Shown piece by piece: positions 1 through 7,027 of a stretch of DNA of 8,461 nucleotides. This stretch comes from Gammaproteobacteria bacterium (lineage in GTDB: Bacteria; Pseudomonadota; Gammaproteobacteria; Steroidobacterales; Steroidobacteraceae), in NCBI GenBank assembly GCA_005877705.1, contig VBNY01000012.1, forward strand, positions 1-8,461, written 5' to 3'. How positions within the stretch are numbered: the first letter of the stretch is position 1; each line of letters starts with the position of its first letter. The position numbers and the translations under genes were made by a program. Below the pieces are notes generated by a model. It had not been told where the DNA came from. It did not search any database and was given only the letters and a program-made list of their open reading frames with translations.

Positions 1-214
1 CGATGCGCGCGAACAGCGCCTCCACCGAGGCCGGCTCGGTTACGTCGGCTGCGACGGCGAGACACGACGAGCCCGCCTGCCTCGCCACCCTTTCCAGCGA
101 CTCCGCCCGGCGCCCGGCAAGCACGACGGCGTACTGCGTCTTCGCCAGGGCGAGCGCCACGGCGCGGCCGATTCCCGAGCCCGCGCCCGTTACGAGAGCG
201 ACCTTGAGAACCAC
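1..214 (-). CDS. Short-chain dehydrogenase/reductase (SDR), N-terminal part
   Basis: This is the first 71 codons of an NAD(P)-dependent oxidoreductase of the SDR superfamily; the gene leaves the window at the left edge. The translation opens MVLKVALVTGAGSGIGRAVA, which holds the glycine-rich cofactor-binding motif TGxxxGIG (residues 9-15) after a hydrophobic beta strand. It continues into a second strand ending in LAGRR (about residues 35-39). A basic pair there often goes with NADP(H) preference, though that is inference. An AADVTEP stretch near residues 57-63 matches the usual SDR acidic cofactor contact. The start is GTG at 214, chosen because AGGAGG lies 5 nt upstream and the SDR fold begins at once. 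The catalytic Tyr-Lys region is outside the window, so the substrate cannot be named. It is divergent from the DGPF/sigma genes and shares a 153-nt intergenic region with them. Confidence 0.9.
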   Translation of the reverse strand, partial: MVLKVALVTGAGSGIGRAVALALAKTQYAVVLAGRRAESLERVARQAGSSCLAVAADVTEPASVEALFARI

Positions 215-316
215 TTGAGCCTCCTGTCGGCCTTAAGGTGCGCTCCAAAGGAAAACCAAGCGCGAAGCGGTATTGTGCCAAGGCCATGCCATTCTCCGGT
301 AGACCTAAGTCGGAAT

Positions 317-366
317 CGGGCCCTCCCGTACGTCCTTTGGGGGTCAAGATGACGCGGGAGGGTCCG
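317..366 (+). promoter_or_regulatory. Long leader hairpin covering the Shine-Dalgarno site of the DGPF gene
   Basis: Positions 317-328 (CGGGCCCTCCCG) pair fully with 355-366 (CGGGAGGGTCCG), counting one G.U pair. Inside that 12-bp stem, 331-334 pairs with 351-354 and 335-337 with 346-348, leaving two small bulges and an 8-nt loop at 338-345. The 3' arm contains the Shine-Dalgarno sequence GGAGG (357-361) and ends 1 nt before the ATG at 368. If transcribed whole, the structure would hide the ribosome site, so a translational switch is possible. It could equally act as a DNA inverted repeat bound by a regulator. The pairing is seen directly; the function is inference. Confidence 0.5.
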
Positions 367-367
367 C

Positions 368-733
368 ATGCTCTACTCCATCCTCTGCTACGAGTCCGAA
401 GCCGCGCGGGCGGCGAGATCCCAGCAGGAGGACGACGCTTTGATGTCCCGGCTCGCCGTCGTGCAGCAGCGGCTCGCCGCCCAGGGCAGGCTCGGGCCGG
501 TCGCCCGCCTGATGCCGACCACCGCGGCGACGACGGTCATGGCCGGTACCCGACCTGTGGTGCTCGACGGCCCGTTCGCCGAGACCAAGGAGCAGCTTTT
601 CGGTTTCTATGTCGTCGACTGCGCGACCCTCGAAGAGGCCATTGAGGTTGCCCGCGAGCTGGCGCGGGAGAAGCCGGCGGGCGCGCTGGAGATTCGCCCG
701 ATTGCCAGGTTCAGCCCCATGAGCGCTACGTGA
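368..733 (+). CDS. YCII-related (DGPF) domain protein, partner of an ECF sigma factor
   Basis: This is a 121-residue cytosolic protein of the YCII-related/DGPF family. It has the family's hallmark motif DGPFAETKEQLFGFYVVD at residues 67-84, and a C-terminal EIRPIARF strand (108-115) as usual in the family. The length matches the normal 110-140 residues. Family members form small dimeric alpha-beta barrels; their biochemical role is unclear. In many genomes such genes sit beside ECF42 sigma factors, and that is the case here: the stop codon overlaps the start of the sigma gene by 4 nt (GTGA), which suggests translational coupling. The ATG at 368 follows GGAGG (357-361) with 6 nt of spacing, but that site is buried in a strong potential hairpin. 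The family assignment is firm; the function in the cell is not. Confidence 0.92.
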   Translation: MLYSILCYESEAARAARSQQEDDALMSRLAVVQQRLAAQGRLGPVARLMPTTAATTVMAGTRPVVLDGPFAETKEQLFGFYVVDCATLEEAIEVARELAREKPAGALEIRPIARFSPMSAT

Positions 734-2004
734 CCGATCTCGCATGGATCAACACTGCATTGACTTCCTCGCGTGCACAGGTGCTCGGTGCGCTGCTGCG
801 CTACTTCCGCAATCTCGACACAGCCGAGGATGCATTCCAGGAAGCGTGTCTGCGCGCGCTCAAGAGCTGGCCGCTGAACGGTCCGCCGCGCGACCCTGCC
901 GCCTGGTTGATTTTTGTCGCGCGTAACTTCGCCGTCGACGAGCTCAGGCGCCGCAAGAAACAGGAGCCGCTGCCGCCGGAGGATCTCGTCGCGGATTCGG
1001 ACGACGACACGCAAGCGGCGCTCGCCGAGCGGCTCGATGCCTCTCACTATCGCGACGACATTCTGCGTCTCCTCTTTATCTGCTGCCATCCCGACCTGCC
1101 GGTGACCCAACAGATCGCGCTCGCCTTGCGCATCGTCTCGGGCCTGACGGTGAAGGAGATCGCGCGTGCCTTCCTGGTCACGGAAAGCGCCATGGAGCAG
1201 CGGATCACGCGGGCCAAGAGCCGGATCGCCGCGGCCGAAGTCGCATTCGACGCGCCTGGGGCGGTGGAGCGGGCCGCGCGGCTGGCCGCCGTCGCCGCGA
1301 TGATCTATCTGCTGTTCAACGAAGGCTATTCCGCGAGCGGCGGGACGGTTCACGTGCGGGTGCAGCTGTGCGAGGAGGCGATCCGGCTGGCCCGGATGCT
1401 TCTGCGGCTCTTCCCGGCCGAGACAGAGATCATGGGACTCACCGCGCTGCTGCTACTGCAACACGCGCGCGCGGCCGCGAGGCTCGATGCAGAAAACAAC
1501 ATCGTGCTGTTGGAAGACCAGGACCGCCGGCTGTGGAACCGCGAGCTGATCGCCGAGGGGTCGGCGCTGGTCGAAAAGGCGCTGCGTCACCAGCATCCTG
1601 GACCTTATCAGGTGCAGGCGGCGATCGCCGCAGTCCATGCACAGGCAGCGGCACCTGCAGACACCGACTGGGCGGAGATCGACCGGCTGTACGAGATACT
1701 GGAAGCCCTGCAGCCATCGCCCGTCGTCACACTCAACCGCGCTGTCGCCATCGCCAAGCTGCGGGGTCCTGCGCAGGCGCTCTCCATGATCGAGCCGCTG
1801 GCTGCGCGGCTCGGGGGCTACTTCCACTTCTTCGGCCTCAAAGGCGCGTTGCTCATGCAGCTCGGTCGCCTCGAGGAGGCCCGCGCCGCCTTCGATCGCG
1901 CCATCGCGCTCGCGGATACCGCCGCGGAAGCCGCTCACATCAGGCTGCACCTGGATCGGCTCGTGCAGGACAGCGCGCCGCGCGACGGCATGCGGGCATC
2001 TTAG
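730..2004 (+). CDS. ECF42-type RNA polymerase sigma factor with C-terminal TPR-like domain
   Basis: This is a 424-residue extracytoplasmic-function sigma factor, much longer than the usual ECF length of about 200. Sigma region 2 spans roughly residues 11-77, with the helix LDTAEDAFQEACLRALKSWP and the following PAAWLIFVARNFAVDELRRR. Region 4 spans about 111-165: RLLFICCHPDLP, then a helix-turn-helix around GLTVKEIARAFLVTESAMEQR. After it comes the ECF42 extension (DUF6596), starting near IYLLFNEGYSASGG (192-205) and including a VLLEDQDRRLW segment. Helical TPR-like repeats follow to about residue 410, including LNRAVAIAKLRGPAQAL. From what is known of ECF42, regulation runs through this extension rather than a membrane anti-sigma factor, and the targets are often the neighbouring DGPF genes; no anti-sigma gene is visible here. 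The GTG start overlaps the upstream stop. The signal sensed is unknown. Confidence 0.93.
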   Translation: MTDLAWINTALTSSRAQVLGALLRYFRNLDTAEDAFQEACLRALKSWPLNGPPRDPAAWLIFVARNFAVDELRRRKKQEPLPPEDLVADSDDDTQAALAERLDASHYRDDILRLLFICCHPDLPVTQQIALALRIVSGLTVKEIARAFLVTESAMEQRITRAKSRIAAAEVAFDAPGAVERAARLAAVAAMIYLLFNEGYSASGGTVHVRVQLCEEAIRLARMLLRLFPAETEIMGLTALLLLQHARAAARLDAENNIVLLEDQDRRLWNRELIAEGSALVEKALRHQHPGPYQVQAAIAAVHAQAAAPADTDWAEIDRLYEILEALQPSPVVTLNRAVAIAKLRGPAQALSMIEPLAARLGGYFHFFGLKGALLMQLGRLEEARAAFDRAIALADTAAEAAHIRLHLDRLVQDSAPRDGMRAS

Positions 2005-2007
2005 AAT
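2002..2007 (+). promoter_or_regulatory. Possible -10 element (TAGAAT) for a leaderless marC-family transcript
   Basis: TAGAAT matches the -10 consensus at 5 of 6 positions and overlaps the stop codon of the sigma gene. The distance to the ATG at 2014 is 6 nt, which would put transcription start on the start codon itself. There is no good Shine-Dalgarno site: only GGTGG sits 1 nt from the ATG, whereas other genes here have AGGAG-like sites. No convincing -35 box is seen at 16-18 nt upstream, so this remains weak. Confidence 0.27.
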
Positions 2008-2013
2008 GGTGGC

Positions 2014-2667
2014 ATGAACAGCGTGCTCGGCGCATTCCTGCTGACGTTCGCGGGATTGTTTCCGATCGTCAATCCCCTGGAGGCGGCTCCGTTCTTCCTC
2101 GGCCTCACCGCCGGGATGCCGACCGCCGAGCGACGCGCTCTGGCGCGCAAGGCCGCCACGAACGGCTTCGCGCTGTTGCTGGGATCGATGCTGCTGGGCC
2201 CCTGGTTGCTGGAATTCTTCGGCATCGAGCTGCCGGTCCTGCGAATCGCCGGCGGTCTGGTCGTCACCGCCTTGGGGTGGAAACTGCTCACGCAGGAGGA
2301 GTGGTCCGATCACGGGTCGGCAGACCTGCGCCGGGACGGGGCGAGGAAGGTGGGCAGTTTCTATCCTCTGACAATGCCGCTCACCGTGGGTCCCGGGTCG
2401 ATGTCCGTGGCAATCACGATCGGGAGTCGCAAACCCGCAGGTCCCCTGCAAATTGCCGACCTGGCACTGCACGCGATCGGCGCGCTGGCGGGACTCGTCG
2501 CGATCGCCGTAACGATCTACCTCGCCTACCGGTTTGCGGAGACCATAGCGCGGCTGCTGGGCGCGACGGGCCTCGAAGTGCTGGTGCGGCTGTCCGCGTT
2601 CATTCTCATGTGCATCGGCATTGAAATTATCTGGAATGGCTACAGCGCACTGGTCGGCGCACGCTGA
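2014..2667 (+). CDS. MarC family integral membrane protein
   Basis: This is a 217-residue inner-membrane protein of the MarC/YhgN family (UPF0056). Despite the name, the E. coli founder is not proven to give multiple antibiotic resistance, and the substrate of the family is unsettled. The N-terminal half opens with a hydrophobic helix carrying LFPIVNPLEAAPFFLGLT (residues 15-32), the signature with the conserved NPL turn. The second half repeats it as YPLTMPLTVGPGSMSVAIT (117-135), with the conserved PLTxPLxxGPG. About six hydrophobic segments can be counted, for example near 4-31, 51-70, 74-92, 122-137, 148-171 and 185-212, and the length is normal. It starts 9 nt after the sigma gene stop, so it is either read through from that operon or uses a promoter overlapping it. 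Its place between a sigma factor and an exporter suggests envelope or efflux functions, but that is inference. Confidence 0.9.
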   Translation: MNSVLGAFLLTFAGLFPIVNPLEAAPFFLGLTAGMPTAERRALARKAATNGFALLLGSMLLGPWLLEFFGIELPVLRIAGGLVVTALGWKLLTQEEWSDHGSADLRRDGARKVGSFYPLTMPLTVGPGSMSVAITIGSRKPAGPLQIADLALHAIGALAGLVAIAVTIYLAYRFAETIARLLGATGLEVLVRLSAFILMCIGIEIIWNGYSALVGAR

Positions 2668-2735
2668 ACGCCGCTTTAGCGGGCTTGCCGCCTGCACAGC
2701 CGCATGGCGACCGGGTACGCTGCGGCGCCTGAGCC

Positions 2736-2740
2736 AGGAG
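2736..2740 (+). promoter_or_regulatory. Ribosome binding site fixing the TTG start of the ABC ATPase
   Basis: AGGAG at 2736-2740 lies 6 nt before TTG at 2747. The only in-frame ATGs lie further upstream (2621, 2636), inside the marC-family gene, and would add over 35 residues unlike any ABC ATPase N-terminus. The TTG codon places the protein start right at the first ATPase strand, as expected. Confidence 0.75.
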
Positions 2741-2746
2741 AGGCCC

Positions 2747-3669
<923 letters not shown>

Positions 3670-3673
<4 letters not shown>

Positions 3674-4473
3674 GCGTCGCCGCGTTGCAGGTGAACGCCC
3701 GCGCCATGCGCGTGAATGTGCATGCCATTCGGGCGATCTACACGTTCGAGCTGGCGCGCACCTGGCGCACCCTGCTGCAGAGCATCGCCTCGCCGGTCAT
3801 CTCCACGTCCCTCTACTTCATTGTATTCGGCGCTGCGATCGGCTCGCGCATGACCGCCATCGACGGCGTCAGCTACGGCGCCTTCATCGTGCCGGGCCTG
3901 ATCATGCTGTCCATCCTCACGGAGAGCATTTCCAACGCCTCATTCGGCATCTACATGCCGAGGTTCGCGGGCACGATCTACGAGGTGTTGTCCGCGCCCA
4001 TCTCGGTGCTGGAGATCGTGCTCGGTTATGTCGGCGCCGCCGCGACCAAATCGGTGATCCTCGGTACGATCATTCTGCTCACCGCGAGGCTGTTCGTGGA
4101 TTTCACGATCCTGCATCCACTGTGGATGATCGCCTTTCTGATCCTGACATCGGTGGCGTTCAGTTTCTTCGGCTTCATCGTCGGCGTGTGGGCCGACGGC
4201 TGGGAGAAGCTGCAGATGGTGCCGATGTTGATCGTCACGCCGCTCACGTTCCTCGGGGGCAGCTTCTACTCCATCAACATGCTGCCGCCGCTGTGGCAGA
4301 AGATCGCGCTCTTCAATCCGGTCGTCTACCTGATCAGCGGCTTCCGCTGGAGCTTCTACGGGGTAGCCGATGTCAACGTCGTCGTCAGCTTCGGGATGAC
4401 GCTGCTGTTTCTGATTCTGTGCGCAGCGGCGGTGCAGTGGATCTTCCGCACCGGCTACCGGCTCAAGGCGTGA
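3670..4473 (+). CDS. yadH: ABC-2 type transporter permease (YadH-like)
   Basis: This is a 267-residue inner-membrane subunit that pairs with the preceding ATPase to form an exporter (two permeases with two ATPases). After a short cytoplasmic N-terminus with an amphipathic stretch RAIYTFELARTWRTLLQ, six hydrophobic segments can be read: roughly residues 39-60, 73-92, 114-140, 152-178, 183-202 and 238-259. The ABC-2 hallmark is the loop LGGSFYSINMLPPLWQKI followed by NPVVYLISGFRWSF, seen here before the last helix. The length fits YadH (about 256) and DrrB-type permeases. ATG at 3670 overlaps the ATPase stop by 4 nt, and the next gene follows after 14 nt. The cargo is unknown; family members export drugs, lipids or polysaccharides. 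Confidence 0.92.
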
Positions 4474-4487
4474 GGAGGACCGCAGTA

Positions 4488-5378
4488 ATGCTGGATCTGG
4501 TCATCGATCAGCGCCGCCGCGACCTGGGTGGCTTCGAAGTCGGTCGCGTGCTGCCCTTCGCGCAGCGGCGCATGGTCGGCCCCTTTATCTTCTTCGATCA
4601 CCTGGGCCCAGTGACACTGCCGCCCGGCATTCCAAGGAGCGTGGACGTCCGCCCTCACCCGCACATCGGGCTCGCTACGGTCACGTATCTGTTTGACGGC
4701 GAGATCATGCATCGTGACAGCGTCGGCTCCGAAGCACCGATCCATCCCGGCGAGGTGAATTGGATGGTCGCGGGCCGCGGCGTCACGCACTCGGAGCGAT
4801 TCGAGAAGGCGCGCGCCCGCGGCGACACCATCCACGGCATTCAGTCCTGGATCGCGCTGCCCGCAGAGCAGGAGGAATGCGCCCCAGGCTTCGCGCATCA
4901 CGGCCGCGAGGCTCTGCCAACGTTGCAAGAAGACGGGGTGTGGACGCGGCTGCTCGCGGGAGAGTCATTCGGAGCCAAATCGCCGGTCAAGAGTTACTCG
5001 CCGTTATTCTACTTGCACTGGGTGTTGGCGGCTGGTGCGCAGGCGCAGCTTCCCGCGGAGTATTCCGAGCGGGCTGCCTACATCGTCTCAGGCCGTGTCG
5101 AAGCGGCGGGCCAAGTGTTCAACCCCGGTCAGATGATCGTGTTTGCTCGAGGCGGGCACGCCGTCGTGCGCGCGACCACGCCGGCGGTCATGATGGCGCT
5201 CGGGGGCGAGCCGGTCGGCGAGCGCTTCATCGACTGGAACTTCGTCTCATCAGCGAAGGCGCGTATCGAGCAAGCGAAAGCTGATTGGCGCGCGGGACGC
5301 ATGCAGCTGCCGGACTTCGACAATCAGGAATTCGTGCCCTTACCGGGGGAGCCGGCGCCGCCGCCGCCCCCGCTGTGA
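4488..5378 (+). CDS. Pirin family protein
   Basis: This is a 296-residue bicupin protein of the pirin family. The N-terminal cupin carries the metal site in full: H57 and H59 in RPHPHIGLATVTYLFDGE, then H101 and E103 in GRGVTHSERF, the same pattern as human pirin (H56, H58, H101, E103). The second, degenerate cupin covers about residues 165-240 (YSPLFYLHWVLAAGA through GGEPVGERFIDWNFV), as expected. Bacterial pirins bind iron; several act as quercetin 2,3-dioxygenases and others modulate metabolic enzymes, so the reaction here is open. ATG at 4488 is preceded by AGGAGG (4473-4478) that begins in the stop codon of the permease, which ties translation to the operon. The extreme C-terminus is a proline run, EPAPPPPPL, which is not part of the fold. 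Confidence 0.93.
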   Translation: MLDLVIDQRRRDLGGFEVGRVLPFAQRRMVGPFIFFDHLGPVTLPPGIPRSVDVRPHPHIGLATVTYLFDGEIMHRDSVGSEAPIHPGEVNWMVAGRGVTHSERFEKARARGDTIHGIQSWIALPAEQEECAPGFAHHGREALPTLQEDGVWTRLLAGESFGAKSPVKSYSPLFYLHWVLAAGAQAQLPAEYSERAAYIVSGRVEAAGQVFNPGQMIVFARGGHAVVRATTPAVMMALGGEPVGERFIDWNFVSSAKARIEQAKADWRAGRMQLPDFDNQEFVPLPGEPAPPPPPL

Positions 5379-5400
5379 TCGATAATCGCGGGCGCGGCGC
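5355..5400. terminator. Possible hairpin between convergent genes
   Basis: Between the convergent pirin and PH-domain genes only 32 nt are free. GCGCCGC (5355-5361) can pair with GCGGCGC (5394-5400), and CCCGC (5369-5373) with GCGGG (5388-5392). There is no T-run on either side and the loops are loose, so this is at best a weak shared terminator. Confidence 0.2.
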
Positions 5401-5410
5401 TCGGGTTGCG

Positions 5411-5833
5411 CTACAGAGTGTGGTTCGCCACGCCGCGGCGCTGCAGATCCCTGATGAAGCCGTCCTGATCCTGCGGCGAGACCAGCAATGAGCGGCCGTC
5501 CCCGTACTCGATGCGCAGCCGGTCGAACGACAGTGCCGGCGCGGAATGGGGATCGCGGGTCCGGGTAACGGAACGTATGTCACGCAGCGGGATGGTCCAG
5601 CGAAACGGGCCGCTGCGCACATCCAGAGATTCGGCGTCGACCATGTATGAGGTCCCGAGCAGCGTCCACAGGAAAAAGATGAGCAGACACAGTAGCACTG
5701 CGCGCAAGGTGATCGCGGCGAGGTGCATCTGCTCGGGCAGCACGCTGGCGATGGCCAGTATCAGCCCGAGGGGCAGCACCACGAAATAGAAGGCAATGAG
5801 ACCATCGACCTTGGAGCGATAGGTTCGCGGCAT
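5411..5833 (-). CDS. Small membrane protein with bacterial PH-like domain (bPH_4/DUF1200 type)
   Basis: This is a 140-residue protein with two hydrophobic helices (about residues 10-29 and 38-60) followed by a cytoplasmic PH-like domain of the bPH_4 (formerly DUF1200) type. The domain reads SYMVDAESLDVRSGPFRW, then IPLRDIRSVTRTRDPHSA, then PALSFDRLRIEYGDG, and closes with VSPQDQDGFIRDLQRR. The PAxSxDRLxIxY and SPxxxxxFIxxL patterns are typical of the family. The N-terminal MPRTYRSKVDGL also matches the usual YxSKVD opening, which supports ATG at 5833. Only GGAG about 15 nt upstream is seen, so its ribosome site is poor. The function is unknown; no partner is obvious. It converges on pirin and diverges from ppk2 across 124 nt. 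Confidence 0.82.
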   Translation of the reverse strand: MPRTYRSKVDGLIAFYFVVLPLGLILAIASVLPEQMHLAAITLRAVLLCLLIFFLWTLLGTSYMVDAESLDVRSGPFRWTIPLRDIRSVTRTRDPHSAPALSFDRLRIEYGDGRSLLVSPQDQDGFIRDLQRRGVANHTL

Positions 5834-5902
5834 CGCCGCAAGAGCTTACTCCATTGTCGGGCGCGTTCGGCTACCATCGCGCTCAGGGCCGCGCACTCGG
5901 CG

Positions 5903-5929
5903 ATGCGCTTCGCAGCAATGCGTTGCGAA
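5903..5929. repeat. Imperfect short repeat in the divergent ppk2 upstream region
   Basis: In the 124-nt gap between the PH-domain gene and ppk2, ATGCGCTTCGCA (5903-5914) is followed by the similar ATGCGTTGCGAA (5918-5929). Each half also has internal dyad symmetry (TGCG-ctt-CGCA; GCAA-tgcg-TTGC). This may be an operator for ppk2, or chance in GC-rich DNA. No clear -35/-10 pair is seen in this gap. Confidence 0.25.
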
Positions 5930-5957
5930 CGGCGGCGGAACCAACAGGGGCGCAGTG

Positions 5958-6746
5958 ATGGCTAAGAAAGTGTCGCAAGCACTCCAGCCGGTGCCGAAGC
6001 TCGCCAAGAAGGATTACTTTCGCGAGCTGCGGCGCCTGCAGATAGAGCTGGTCAAGCTGCACCGGCAAGTCATCGCGGAAGGACTCAGAGTGCTGGCAAT
6101 ACTGGAAGGCCGGGACGCCGCCGGCAAGGACGGCACGATCAAACGCATCGCCGCGCATCTCAGCCCGGTCGTGGCCCTTGGCAAGCCGAGCAACCGCGAG
6201 GAGACGCAGTGGTACTTCCAGCGCTTTACGAGTCACTTGCCGGCCGCGCGGGAAATCGTTCTCTTCAACCGCAGTTGGTACAACCGGGCGGGCGTCGAAT
6301 TCGTCATGAAGTTTTGCACACGCGAAGAACACGAGGCGTTCCTGGAAGCCGCGCCACGCTTCGAACGGATGCTGGCGCGCTCGGACATCATTCTTCTCAA
6401 GTACTATCTCGATATCAGCCGTGACGAGCAGGCGCGTCGGCTGCGCGGCCGCCGGCGCGATCCGCTCAAGCAGTGGAAGATCAGTCCCGTCGACGAAGCG
6501 GCCCAACGCCACTGGCGTGACTACAGTCGCGCACGTAACACGATGTTCACGCGCACGCACCATAAAGACGCGCCGTGGATCGTCGTGCGCGCCGATGACA
6601 AACATCAGGCGAGACTCAACGTCATTCGTGACATACTCTCCCGTGTCCCGTACCGACATGCGAAGCGCCGCCTGGCGCATCCCGATCCCCGCGTCGCACG
6701 CGAGTTCACCGAGGAGTTGATCGAATCCGGCTGGCTCGCCCGCTGA
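5958..6746 (+). CDS. ppk2: Polyphosphate kinase 2 (class I-like)
   Basis: This is a 262-residue single-domain PPK2, which reversibly transfers phosphate between polyphosphate and nucleotides in the cytosol. The Walker A motif is EGRDAAGKDGTIKR (residues 50-63, with D53 and K57). The Walker B region is LFNRSWYNRAGVE (102-114). The basic lid follows as RRRDPLKQWKISPVD, and the end APWIVVRADDKHQARLNVI is typical. These motifs and the length fit class I, which mainly uses nucleoside diphosphates; the class is inferred from motifs only. The Walker B position often held by Asp is N104 here. ATG at 5958 is preferred over the adjacent in-frame GTG at 5955, because AGGGG (5946-5950) lies 7 nt from the ATG but only 4 nt from the GTG. 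It stands alone as a transcription unit. Confidence 0.93.
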   Translation: MAKKVSQALQPVPKLAKKDYFRELRRLQIELVKLHRQVIAEGLRVLAILEGRDAAGKDGTIKRIAAHLSPVVALGKPSNREETQWYFQRFTSHLPAAREIVLFNRSWYNRAGVEFVMKFCTREEHEAFLEAAPRFERMLARSDIILLKYYLDISRDEQARRLRGRRRDPLKQWKISPVDEAAQRHWRDYSRARNTMFTRTHHKDAPWIVVRADDKHQARLNVIRDILSRVPYRHAKRRLAHPDPRVAREFTEELIESGWLAR

Positions 6747-6754
6747 CCGGAGGA

Positions 6755-6774
6755 CCACGGTGGCCTGACCGTGG
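6755..6774 (+). terminator. Stem-loop just after ppk2
   Basis: CCACGGT (6755-6761) and ACCGTGG (6768-6774) form a perfect 7-bp stem with a 6-nt loop, 9 nt after the ppk2 stop (6746). No T-run follows, so it is not a classical intrinsic terminator; it could stabilise the 3' end of the mRNA or assist termination. Confidence 0.35.
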
Positions 6775-6778
6775 AGTG

Positions 6779-6910
6779 GTCACCATCGGCCGGAGCTTCT
6801 ATGCCAGCCTTCAGCCGCAGCTTTGCCCTACCGGAAAAGGTCAGCGCCGACGCGGTGCGTAGCGAGATGAAGGATGGAGTGGTTCGCTGCCGCAGTACGC
6901 AAATCCTGAT
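6779..6910 (+). pseudogene. Relic of a small heat-shock protein (Hsp20/alpha-crystallin) gene
   Basis: The frame at 6810-6884 reads FSRSFALPEKVSADAV, then RSEMKDGVV. This matches the well-known Hsp20 stretch of the form FxRSFxLPExVDADxVxAEMKDGVL near the end of the alpha-crystallin domain. Just upstream, in another frame (6779-6808), the DNA reads VTIGRSFYAS, which joins naturally to FSRSF if one extra C at about 6809 is removed. Downstream, restoring one base near 6885-6887 gives R-LPQYANPDA, resembling the LPK that follows in the family. So a +1 and a -1 shift lie on either side. The first two thirds of the gene and the C-terminal IxI tail are not found. A 114-codon open frame (6771-7115) crosses this region, but past the relic it has no recognisable content and overlaps pilZ, so I do not call it a gene. 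The identification rests on motif memory over about 35 residues. Confidence 0.55.
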
Positions 6911-6987
6911 GCAATGCACACCGGCTCCGGGACGGACTCACGAGAGCTTACGTATCCATTCGGAGAGTGTCTCACGAGCCGATGAGA

Positions 6988-7011
6988 GGACTATGATCCG
7001 GTTCATAGACC
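6988..7011. promoter_or_regulatory. Palindromic operator-like site over the pilZ promoter
   Basis: A 24-bp dyad is centred on CCGG: GGaCTATGAtCC on the left and GGtTCATAGaCC on the right, 20 of 24 positions being symmetric. TATGAT (6992-6997) inside it is a 5-of-6 match to a -10 box, which would put transcription start near 7004, some 24 nt before the pilZ ATG. No good -35 is seen. The layout fits a repressor operator or an activator-dependent promoter; the regulator is unknown. Confidence 0.45.
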
Positions 7012-7027
7012 GACGGAGAGCACGACC

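Noticed and set aside
238..645. Plus-strand frame across the leader and the DGPF gene
   Set aside because: It is out of frame with the DGPF protein, which has the family signature; the translation is Arg/Pro-rich and unlike any family.
607..1353. Long open frame on the minus strand inside the sigma gene
   Set aside because: It is antisense to a well-supported ECF42 gene, low in complexity, and shows no family motif. GC-rich codon use makes such shadows common.
1368..2624. 418-codon plus-strand frame across the sigma and marC-family genes
   Set aside because: It overlaps two recognised genes in another frame and is an Arg/Ala/Gly-rich translation typical of a shifted frame.
2671..2682. CCGC-ttta-GCGG hairpin as a terminator after the marC-family gene
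   Set aside because: Only a 4-bp stem and no T-run follows; it is too weak to call.
2621..2746. ATG-initiated upstream extension of the ABC ATPase
   Set aside because: It would overlap the marC-family gene and add over 40 residues unlike any ATPase N-terminus; TTG at 2747 has a proper ribosome site.
4122..4487. Upstream extension of pirin
   Set aside because: It lies inside the permease in another frame; ATG at 4488 has AGGAGG and gives the exact pirin N-terminus.
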